The translations under genes were made by a program, and so were the position numbers. DNA of 64,000 bases from Pseudarthrobacter sp. (GTDB taxonomy: Bacteria; Actinomycetota; Actinomycetes; Actinomycetales; Micrococcaceae): positions 186,001 to 250,000 of the forward strand of contig JAPSJV010000001.1 of assembly GCA_031178005.1 (NCBI GenBank). Reading direction: 5' to 3'. Below, piece by piece: positions 32,114 through 39,284 of the stretch. The notes below the pieces were generated by a model. That model was not told where the DNA came from. It searched no databases and worked only from the letters and a program-made list of their open reading frames with translations. Numbering within the stretch: position 1 is the first letter of the stretch; the number at the start of each line of letters is the position of its first letter.

Positions 32114-32692
32114 ATGACTCAAATCGAAGACGCTTTGGCGAAAGCCACCGAACTAACAAATGCACAACGCGTGAAAACAGAAGCAGCACTTGATGTGTTC
32201 GCTCCTAAAATGGGCGAGGCGCTCGGGCGGTGGGCTTCAGACGGAGTGGAGCAGCACCTGACTCAACGTCCCCATTTGGTGACTAAAATTGAGGACGATT
32301 CAGAGCTGTCACGGATAAAGCGGGAACTCAACGAGTTGCTGGCAACCTGGCCCGGAAAAGTGAAGGCTTCTTTGCTGAATCTGGGTCTAATGTCTGAGAA
32401 TCTACAGAGTAAGTGGACGGCTGGCCTGCTGGGGATTATCTATTCAGCTACAAATGATTTGACCCGTGAAGCCGAACAATTCTTTGCCGAAGCCTTTGGC
32501 GAATACCCGAAACTGAGCCTCAAACGACCATCAGATGGGGACTTTCCGCCCAGCGTTGGGAATATAGTGCAGGGGGCCTGGGAAGACTTTGCGCACGAGC
32601 ACTCAAACCTAATGGAGATGGCCGAAGAGCAGCGCAAGTGGGCTAGGAAAGTTAGTGGACAGGAAGCAGCATCGCGGTGGGGTCAGGCCTAG
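32114..32692 (+). CDS. Hypothetical protein (192 aa), satellite accessory gene
   Basis: Helical charged protein MTQIEDALAKATELTNAQRVKTEAALDVFAPKMGEALGRW...; more AT-rich than neighbours; no family recognised. Confidence 0.65.
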   Translation: MTQIEDALAKATELTNAQRVKTEAALDVFAPKMGEALGRWASDGVEQHLTQRPHLVTKIEDDSELSRIKRELNELLATWPGKVKASLLNLGLMSENLQSKWTAGLLGIIYSATNDLTREAEQFFAEAFGEYPKLSLKRPSDGDFPPSVGNIVQGAWEDFAHEHSNLMEMAEEQRKWARKVSGQEAASRWGQA

Positions 32693-32813
32693 CTCCCGAC
32701 TGAGGGTAGTTGTAAGGCGGCTAAACCTCGTGCTCCAATTTTCGGGACGAGGTCTTCAGCCCTCAGCCCGTTGTGCGGCCTCGTCACTTCCAGTTGCATT
32801 GGGCTGCAGCTAC

Positions 32814-32847
32814 AGAAGACCCTCGGTGGAAACGCCGGGGGTCTTCT
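32814..32847. terminator. 15-bp stem with GAAA tetraloop, terminator-like
   Basis: AGAAGACCCTCGGTG-GAAA-CGCCGGGGGTCTTCT; all 15 positions pair allowing G-U. Confidence 0.65.
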
Positions 32848-33083
32848 GCTGTTCCTGGCCTCGCGTCGGCCCGTCTTGGTACTTCCCGTGACCTCGCGTG
32901 GCTGGCAGGTCTACGAATACCGGCGCGGTCCTTCCGATTCAAGGGAGGGCCGTCCGGAGCTTGGCTGGCCACCCTCACCGGCAGGGCATCGGGCGTGCGC
33001 ACGCGAGATCCGGTGGTTGTGTGGCTGGCAAAGCCAGTGTTCTGATGGTCCAGGGGATTGGTACCCCCCATCCTTGGAGGATT

Positions 33084-33111
33084 CGAGGCCCTTGCTCCGG
33101 CAGGGGCCTCG
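33084..33111. other. 12-bp stem with UNCG-type (TCCG) tetraloop
   Basis: CGAGGCCCTTGC-TCCG-GCAGGGGCCTCG; one G-U pair. Confidence 0.65.
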
Positions 33112-33154
33112 GTCGTGCCAGAACCGGTCTTCCACGCTGAGAAGCACCCCGGTA

Positions 33155-33180
33155 GTTGCGCCGAACCCAAACCTAGTGGT
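33155..33180. repeat. 26-bp imperfect direct repeat, copy 2
   Basis: GTTGCGCCGAACCCAAACCTAGTGGT; see 30315..30340. Confidence 0.8.
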
Positions 33181-33367
33181 GAAATGGGTCTCGACGGGCG
33201 ATCCCCTCACTACGGTGGGCAGGAGCCAAGGCTTTACAAGCTGAACTAGAAAAGGCGTCGGTACCGGGGAAGCTCCGGGGGTTTCGCAATACCTGCGAAC
33301 TATCCCCGTTGAGCGCAAGATGCCCGGGGGGACCCCGCAGGAGTTTCCTCCAAGGAGACCACCCCTG

Positions 33368-33475
33368 ATGGTTACCATCGAAGAGCGCCGGATTCCGGAC
33401 GCCAATTTCCAACGCCTGCTCATCCTGCTGTTCGGCAGCGCCCAGGCTTCACAGACCCCTGGGGAGGTGAAGTAA
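33368..33475 (+). CDS. Small hypothetical protein (35 aa)
   Basis: MVTIEERRIPDANFQRLLILLFGSAQASQTPGEVK preceded by an AAGGAG-type RBS; stop adjoins the next ATG (TAAATG). Confidence 0.5.
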   Translation: MVTIEERRIPDANFQRLLILLFGSAQASQTPGEVK

Positions 33476-33700
33476 ATGGGCACGAACTACACCATCCCAG
33501 CCGAGCAGCGAGCCAAGATTGCCGCCAGCGTCAAGAAAGCTAACGCCGACAACCCTGAGTTGAGCCGTGCAAAATCGCAGCGCCAGCGGGGCAAGCCGTC
33601 CCGGGGTGGTCACACCACCTCACACACGAAGCGCGGAGTCTCTAAGCCCGAGACGTGCGTCTTCTGCCGTGAAGAGCAGGAAAGTGGCCAGCATGGTTAA
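33476..33700 (+). CDS. Small basic hypothetical protein (74 aa) with C-X2-C
   Basis: MGTNYTIPAEQRAKIAASVKKANADNPELSRAKSQRQRGKPSRGGHTTSHTKRGVSKPETCVFCREEQESGQHG; directly precedes prim-pol. Confidence 0.6.
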   Translation: MGTNYTIPAEQRAKIAASVKKANADNPELSRAKSQRQRGKPSRGGHTTSHTKRGVSKPETCVFCREEQESGQHG

Positions 33701-35567
33701 GGTCAGCCAGAAGGGCGACGCCAAGGAACGGGTCAGGCAGGCCGCGCTCGCCGCAGCCCAGGCAGGCTACCCAGTATTCCCAATCCGCCTCTGGCGGGAT
33801 GAAGAGGGGAAGCTGCAGAAGACACCGCTTGTGAAGTGGACCCAGGAATCCACCACGGACCCGGATCACCTGCTCAAAATCTGGTCATTCAAGGCCAACG
33901 CCTACGGCATCGACACCGGCAAGGCAGGGTTGGCGCTGGTGGACCTGGACACTCACAACGGCCAGGACGGACCCGGGCAGTGGGCAAAGCTGCTGCCGGA
34001 CGCTCCGCAAACGTTGACCGTCCAGACTGCCTCCGGTGGCCAGCACGTCTATTACCGGGACCCGTCCGGCGAAATCCGCAACAGCGCCAGTGTCCTGGCT
34101 GACGGCGTCGATATTCGGGGCAATGGCGGTCTCGTTGTCGGCCCAGGGTCCGAGTTCGACGGCCTGACCTACCGGACGAGCGACGGAGGACCGCTTCCGC
34201 CAATCGAGGAACTCCCGGAGGCCCCAGAGGCCCTGCGGGCACTTCTGAAGTCACGGGCAACGGCACCGAAGCCCGAGAAGGCCGCTTCTGGTCTGCCGCT
34301 GGGGGAGACGGGCCAGGGCACGGCGCTGGTCCGCGAACTGTTGGCGGTCGTCAACGCCGAAGGCGGCACCCGGAACCACCAGCTCAACAAATCCGCGTTC
34401 GCACTCGGGCAGATCGTCGCGGGAGGTGGGCTTAGTGAATCGGTGGTCCGGGGAGCGCTGGAAGAAGCAGGCCGACAGGCCGGACTGGATGAGTTCGAAA
34501 TCCCCAAGTCGATCGATTCGGGCCTGCTCTCCGGAGCAGACAGCCCGCGCAACATCGAGCGCACGCCGGAAGACCTGTTCACCGGCCTTGACCTTGCCGA
34601 CTGGTTCAGCACGGATCATCCGGCACCGCCTCGGTTCGGACTGGGAAACCTGATCTATGAGGGATCGGTCCACATCATCGCCGGGGAACCCGCCTCGGGT
34701 AAATCGGTGCTCTGCTACCAGTGGGCCATCGATTCGATGAGGGCAGGCAAACGGGCCATCCTCCTGGACGAGGAAGCCGGACCGCGAGACGCACTCGGCA
34801 AGCTCGTGGCCCTCGGTGCCAGCACCGAGCTGCTGAAAGACCGGCTCACCTATCTCGCGCCGAGCGGACGGAACCTGGACAAGCTCACCGCCCAATTCCA
34901 CGCGCTGTTTTCCTCCGGCGATGTCGGCGTGGTGGTGGTGGACAGCCTGGGTGCAGCGCTGGCGATCGCCGGGAGGCCCGAGAACGACAACGGGGAGGTG
35001 GGCAGCTTCCTTACCTCGGTGGTTCTGCCGCTGGCTGAGAAGTACGGCGTTACGGTCCTGCTGATCGACCACAAGACGAAGGGGGACACCGGACGGTACA
35101 GCCGGGGAGCGTCGATCAAACTCCAGCTCACGGCGGTGCAGCTCGCGGTAGTAGCCACCCAACCCTTTAGCAAGTCGAAGGACGGGGTGATGACCATCGA
35201 GTGCAACAAGAACCGTTTCGGTGACTACGCCGAGGGGGACCGCTGGAAAGTGGATGTGATGACCGGCAACGGCAAGATCCTGCTGGACGTGGAGGAATAC
35301 ACCCAGGCAGACGAGACCGAGGCATTCATCAAGTCCGAACTGGTGCAGGCAGTGGCTGGCCACTACCGCAGCGTCCACCCGAGGACGTTCGCGCTCCGCA
35401 AGCTGCACAAGGTTGAGGCGATCAAACAGCATGGCTCGAAGCAGAAGATCGAGACCGTCGTCAAGTGGCTCGTGGCCCAGGGCGTACTGACCAGGAGCGG
35501 TCCCAGCAGCCCCTTGCAGTGGGTGTCCGGACAGACCGTCCTGGACCTGTCCGAGGTGTCCTCGTGA
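33693..35567 (+). CDS. Bifunctional primase/polymerase with RepA-like AAA ATPase domain
   Basis: N-terminal prim-pol (YGIDTGKAGLALVDLDTHNG, TASGGQHVYYRDP); C-terminal Walker A IIAGEPASGKSVLCYQWAID, VVVVDSLGAALAIAG. Start trimmed to MVKVSQKGD. Confidence 0.88.
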   Translation: MVKVSQKGDAKERVRQAALAAAQAGYPVFPIRLWRDEEGKLQKTPLVKWTQESTTDPDHLLKIWSFKANAYGIDTGKAGLALVDLDTHNGQDGPGQWAKLLPDAPQTLTVQTASGGQHVYYRDPSGEIRNSASVLADGVDIRGNGGLVVGPGSEFDGLTYRTSDGGPLPPIEELPEAPEALRALLKSRATAPKPEKAASGLPLGETGQGTALVRELLAVVNAEGGTRNHQLNKSAFALGQIVAGGGLSESVVRGALEEAGRQAGLDEFEIPKSIDSGLLSGADSPRNIERTPEDLFTGLDLADWFSTDHPAPPRFGLGNLIYEGSVHIIAGEPASGKSVLCYQWAIDSMRAGKRAILLDEEAGPRDALGKLVALGASTELLKDRLTYLAPSGRNLDKLTAQFHALFSSGDVGVVVVDSLGAALAIAGRPENDNGEVGSFLTSVVLPLAEKYGVTVLLIDHKTKGDTGRYSRGASIKLQLTAVQLAVVATQPFSKSKDGVMTIECNKNRFGDYAEGDRWKVDVMTGNGKILLDVEEYTQADETEAFIKSELVQAVAGHYRSVHPRTFALRKLHKVEAIKQHGSKQKIETVVKWLVAQGVLTRSGPSSPLQWVSGQTVLDLSEVSS

Positions 35568-35580
35568 AGGCCCCGAAAAC

Positions 35581-35770
35581 GTCCCGGGACGCCCGCCTCT
35601 CGGGACATATCTGCCGGGACGGTCTCGGACGCCGAACGTCCCGGTCCTGCCGGGACGTTTTCACCCCGTCCTTCCGGGCCGGAAGCCCCAGCGTCCCGAA
35701 CGTCCCGAAGCGTCCCGGGACGGTCTCCCCTGTACCGTCCCGACGTCCCGGACCCTTTAGGGGCCGGGAC
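35581..35770. repeat. Cluster of GTCCCG/CGGGAC motifs, candidate replication-initiator binding region
   Basis: 7 GTCCCG and 6 CGGGAC occurrences counted in ~190 bp immediately after prim-pol, in the non-coding gap 35568..35884. Confidence 0.7.
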
Positions 35771-35884
35771 GGTAGGACGGGGATACCCCGGAGCGGGTGC
35801 GTCCTGGTGGTTGCGGAGTCTGTCGGACTCCGTTGCCTCGGGGGCGCATCCGCGACTCCGGACCACACCGCGAAGGAATTAGAA

Positions 35885-36076
35885 ATGGGCAACAAAGCCA
35901 AGAACAAGCGGACGGCTCGTGAGATGGAGCTTCGTCAGCGACTCAACGGTGTCCGCAGCCGACGCCAACAGGCGGAAGCCATCGGACAAGCCCTGGACGC
36001 TCTGCGCTCAGGTCTCGAATGGGAAGACGTCGAAATCACTACCCGCATGGAAAGCGAAGGAATTAGTCATGTCTGA
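35885..36076 (+). CDS. Small hypothetical protein (63 aa)
   Basis: MGNKAKNKRTAREMELRQRLNGVRSRRQQAEAIGQALDALRSGLEWEDVEITTRMESEGISHV; overlaps the next start. Confidence 0.6.
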   Translation: MGNKAKNKRTAREMELRQRLNGVRSRRQQAEAIGQALDALRSGLEWEDVEITTRMESEGISHV

Positions 36077-36350
36077 CAAGGAAACTGCAGTCGGGTTCGT
36101 GTCGTGGTTCTTGTCCCAGCCCCGGGGCAGCGTCGCTAGCAGAGTGCGCCTGCTGCTCCACGCGGACCTCGCAGCGGCCAAGGTGGCTTCCGTTCCCACC
36201 AGCCTGCGAGAGGTCAAGGAATGGGCCAAGGATCGCCCGGAGTCGCCACCCGAGCTGCACGAGTGGCTGGCCCAATCCATCCAGGAATGGAAGCAGTGGC
36301 TGAACGTTACGCCTGCCTCAACGTCAGACGGAACGGGTGAATCAAAGTGA
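36069..36350 (+). CDS. Small hypothetical protein (93 aa)
   Basis: MSDKETAVGFVSWFLSQPRGSVASRVRLLLHADLAAAKVAS...; overlaps upstream and downstream small ORFs. Confidence 0.6.
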   Translation: MSDKETAVGFVSWFLSQPRGSVASRVRLLLHADLAAAKVASVPTSLREVKEWAKDRPESPPELHEWLAQSIQEWKQWLNVTPASTSDGTGESK

Positions 36351-36607
36351 GCCGGATTGAATTTGACCTGACCATCAAGGACCACACCAGGGCCGCACGG
36401 TTGATGCTGGCGACCGTCAAGGGTGACTCGGTGGCGGTGGCTGAAGTGATGGACGAAGTGACCCGAGAACAGGAGGGCGGTGCCGTGAATGCTCTGATTC
36501 TGGCCTTGACCGATTTCAGTGTTCGAGTGGTCGGCGCGGTAACCGGTGATAAGGCCCAGGAGCAGTTGGAGGCAACATTGCTGTCGCTTCTGGACGACGA
36601 GGACTAA
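36347..36607 (+). CDS. Small hypothetical protein (86 aa)
   Basis: GTG start, 4-bp overlap with the upstream ORF; MSRIEFDLTIKDHTRAARLMLATVKGDSVAVAEVMDEV... Confidence 0.6.
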   Translation: MSRIEFDLTIKDHTRAARLMLATVKGDSVAVAEVMDEVTREQEGGAVNALILALTDFSVRVVGAVTGDKAQEQLEATLLSLLDDED

Positions 36608-36634
36608 TCGAGGTTGTAGGAGGGTGGGGCTGGT

Positions 36635-36823
36635 TCACATCAGGCCCACCCTCCGCTTCAACCAGCGATCAAATCGCTTCGGAAATGAGCGGATGAATTT
36701 GATGACCATGAAGCCCAGGGCGGTTGCAACAAGCACCACCAAAGGCCCAACAATGTTTGCGCCGAGCGGCGTCTGGCTCCAGGCGAAGAAGCCGTTTATG
36801 AGTGCGAAGAGGTCCATAGCCAA
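36635..36823 (-). CDS. Small single-TM protein (62 aa)
   Basis: MAMDLFALINGFFAWSQTPLGANIVGPLVVLVATALGFMVIKFIRSFPKRFDRWLKRRVGLM: TM helix plus basic tail. Confidence 0.5.
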   Translation of the reverse strand: MAMDLFALINGFFAWSQTPLGANIVGPLVVLVATALGFMVIKFIRSFPKRFDRWLKRRVGLM

Positions 36824-36873
36824 GAACGTAGCCCGAAGACTAGGGATTCACCTAGGCCGGGGCACTCAAGACC

Positions 36874-37030
36874 TGTGGATAACCTGTGGATTAAGTGTGC
36901 ATATTTGTGCGCAACCTGTTAGCTGGCCTGTGGATAACAAAATCACTTTCGGTCTCGCCCTGCTCTCACCTGCGGAAACGCTTCAGACACAGTGTGTGTT
37001 AAATAGTTTTTCCACAGAGCTTCATCCACA
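36874..37030. promoter_or_regulatory. DnaA-box-like cluster, candidate origin
   Basis: TGTGGATAA (36874..36882), TGTGGATTA (36885..36893), TGTGGATAA (36929..36937), TTTTCCACA (37008..37016), TCATCCACA (37022..37030) in a non-coding AT-richer stretch. Confidence 0.65.
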
Positions 37031-37143
37031 GCTTGAAACACGCGCTCGGGCGTGGCCTGTGGGTACTTGTGAGTAGAAATTTGAGCGTGTTTTGATGGAA
37101 TTTTTTCCTTGACAGCCAGTCAAATAACCACGAGGAGCCAACA

Positions 37144-37551
37144 ATGACGAAGAACCAGACCCCCAAGGCCGAGACAGCCACCGTGCAGTGCACCTGCGGC
37201 TGTGGCGAGGCCACTCAGAGCGCTAAGAGCCTCTACCGCCCAGGTCACGACGCCCGCCACGCTGGGCTGGTGGCCCGGGACCTCGTCGCTTCCCGAGTCC
37301 AAGGCCATGAACGCCAGTACAGCGAGGAAGACCTCGGCTCCGACGCTCTCCGGGCGAAGGCCCTCAAAATGGCCGACCGGCTCGCCGCCAAGGCCCAGGC
37401 GCAGGCTGACCGCGCAGCCGCCAAGGGCAGCAAGTGGACCGAGGCCGAACCGGTGAAGCGGGGCCGCTGGACCTATCCCACCCGGACCAACGGCAAGATC
37501 ACCCAGGTTAACGACCGGCGCGACGGCTCAGGCACCTGGGCCGCACTCTAA
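37144..37551 (+). CDS. Small protein with Cys/His cluster upstream of the integrase
   Basis: MTKNQTPKAETATVQCTCGCGEATQSAKSLYRPGHDARHAGLVARDLVA...; CxCGCG...GHDARH putative metal-binding motif. Confidence 0.65.
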   Translation: MTKNQTPKAETATVQCTCGCGEATQSAKSLYRPGHDARHAGLVARDLVASRVQGHERQYSEEDLGSDALRAKALKMADRLAAKAQAQADRAAAKGSKWTEAEPVKRGRWTYPTRTNGKITQVNDRRDGSGTWAAL

Positions 37552-37603
37552 CCAACATCAGCCAGCCCCGGTGACAGCCGGGGCGACGCTGTAGGAGAAC
37601 GCA

Positions 37604-39157
37604 ATGAAGGCAGCATGGTACGGGCGAGTCAGCTCCGCAGGCCAAGTGGATCACGGCAGTTCCCTGCAAACCCAGCAGGAGCAATGCGAAGCCACCATCA
37701 AGGCCCGGGGCTGGACCCAGGTAGGCAAGTTCGTGGACGAAGGTCTCAGCGGGGCCAAGGACGACCGCCCGCGCTGGCAGGCGCTCCTGGCCGCATGCCG
37801 ATCCGGCGAAATCCAAGCCGTGGTCGTGGCGTCCCTGGACCGAATGAGCCGCAACGCCGCGCACGCCATCACCATCACCTCGGAGCTGGAACGGCTCGGG
37901 GTAACCCTGGTCGTCATCCGGGAACAGATTGATCTCTCCACGCCCTCAGGCCGGATGATGCGCACCATGTTGGCAGGCGTGGCCGAGATGGAACGGGACC
38001 TCATCCGCGAGCGCTCCGTCGCCGGTCAGCGAGCCAAAGTCGCCCGCGCTGCATGGCCGGGTGGTCAGCCCAGCTACGGCTGGCGGTTGGACGGCAAGGG
38101 CAAAGACGCCCGACCCGTCCCGGACCCTGCGGAGCGTGATGCACTGGCGTACATGGTGAAGTCCGCACTCGCAGGCCACACCACTGGGGACATCGCCCGT
38201 GAACTGAACCGCCAGGGCATTCCCACGCGGTCTGGTGCCGACTGGTCCCACACCGTCATCCGACGCATGCTCCGGAACCCCGCACTCACCACCGGTGAGC
38301 ATCGATGGGGCTTTATCGGCAAGATGGGCACCCGTTACACCAAGACCCAAACCGACGCCCGCACAGGCAAGCCCAGGCACGGCGATCCGGTGATTCTTGA
38401 ACTCCCTGAGCCACCCCTGGACCAAGCCACCTTCGACGCGCTGCAACAGGTCCTGGACTCCGCTCCCAGGTCCGGTCTGCGGCAGGACAACCAGCAGCGG
38501 CAATGGCTCTCAACCCGGATCCACGGCACGTGTGGCAGGCACTATCTCGGCGTCCTGGTCTTGGAGCGCAACGGCATCCGCCGACCCATCTACCGTCCCG
38601 AGTGCAAGCGCAGGCCAAAGGACGGCCAGCCACCATGCACCTGCCGACAGATCGACGTAGCCAAACTTGATGCCGCAGTCTGGGCCGAAGTCGTCGGCGT
38701 ACTGGGGGACCGTGAGCGGTTGCTGAAGCTGGCCGCAGAGTGGACCCGGCAGGGGGTCACGAGCGAAGCTGACAGCCGCGAGCTGGAGCGGCTGGGGGAG
38801 CAGGCGGGGAAGCTCGCCCGCGCCATCGAGCGGGCCACGGACGAGGCATTCATGGCCGACGATCCGGAGAGCCTGCTACTACGGGTTGCCAAGTACCGCA
38901 CCCAGCTCGCGGACGTAAAGACCAAGCTGGAGGCGCTGCAGACGGCAGGCCCCGGCGCACGTGGGAACGCCCGACAGCTCACCGAACTGGCCGAACTCGC
39001 TGACCGGGCAGCGGAGCGGCTGCAGCACTTGACGGAGGCCGAACGGCTGGAACTGGCGGAGTTGCTGGATCTACGGGTGGAGGTCTCCGGGCCAATGGTG
39101 GGTGGCCTGCCCGAATCGGTGACCGTTCGCGGGGTCCTGGACCCTCGGATGGAGTAG
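37604..39157 (+). CDS. Large serine recombinase (site-specific integrase)
   Basis: Resolvase domain AAWYGRVSSAGQVDHGSSLQTQQEQC...VVASLDRMSRNAAHA, recombinase domain, zinc ribbon CGRHYLGVLVLERNGIRRPIYRPECKRRPKDGQPPCTC, coiled-coil C-terminus. Confidence 0.95.
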   Translation: MKAAWYGRVSSAGQVDHGSSLQTQQEQCEATIKARGWTQVGKFVDEGLSGAKDDRPRWQALLAACRSGEIQAVVVASLDRMSRNAAHAITITSELERLGVTLVVIREQIDLSTPSGRMMRTMLAGVAEMERDLIRERSVAGQRAKVARAAWPGGQPSYGWRLDGKGKDARPVPDPAERDALAYMVKSALAGHTTGDIARELNRQGIPTRSGADWSHTVIRRMLRNPALTTGEHRWGFIGKMGTRYTKTQTDARTGKPRHGDPVILELPEPPLDQATFDALQQVLDSAPRSGLRQDNQQRQWLSTRIHGTCGRHYLGVLVLERNGIRRPIYRPECKRRPKDGQPPCTCRQIDVAKLDAAVWAEVVGVLGDRERLLKLAAEWTRQGVTSEADSRELERLGEQAGKLARAIERATDEAFMADDPESLLLRVAKYRTQLADVKTKLEALQTAGPGARGNARQLTELAELADRAAERLQHLTEAERLELAELLDLRVEVSGPMVGGLPESVTVRGVLDPRME

Positions 39158-39159
39158 CA

Positions 39160-39181
39160 GACCCAGCGGGACAGCCACCTT
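39160..39181. other. attR-like junction: P arm GACCCAGCGGGAC plus GCCACCTT core
   Basis: Arm 39160..39172, core 39174..39181; followed by the DUF4244 3' end. Confidence 0.85.
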
Positions 39182-39284
39182 GGCTGCAGTCGGGTTCGCC
39201 GGTGTGCTGGTGTTCCTGCTCCGCAGCGAGGAAGTACGCGGCTTCCTGCTCAACCTCATCCGGACGGCTCTGGCCCTTCCATGA
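39174..39284 (+). pseudogene. 3' fragment of the DUF4244-type gene (C-terminal TM half)
   Basis: GCC ACC TTG GCT GCA GTC GGG ... reads ATLAAVGFAGVLVFLLRSEEVRGFLLNLIRTALALP*; continues the frame of 29711..30057. Confidence 0.9.

Larger units (their letters stand above)
30058..39181. mobile_element. Integrated phage-satellite-like element (~9.1 kb): serine integrase, prim-pol, lone major capsid protein
   Basis: Host gene split at both ends, shared 8-bp core, 13-bp terminal inverted repeats, phage-type MCP, replication protein and recombinase inside. Confidence 0.9.

Noticed and set aside
32911-33483. 190-aa minus-strand ORF in the satellite
   Set aside because: Composition looks like antisense high-GC noise, overlaps two better plus-strand starts and shows no domain pattern.
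35363-35866. 167-aa minus-strand ORF over the GTCCCG cluster
   Set aside because: R/P/G-rich translation arises from the repeat cluster and overlaps the prim-pol 3' end; not plausible as a protein.
30058-39181. Degraded full prophage
   Set aside because: Both ends are intact, the integrase and prim-pol are full-length, small ORFs overlap tightly and no structural pseudogene remnants are seen. Cannot be fully excluded without homology searches.
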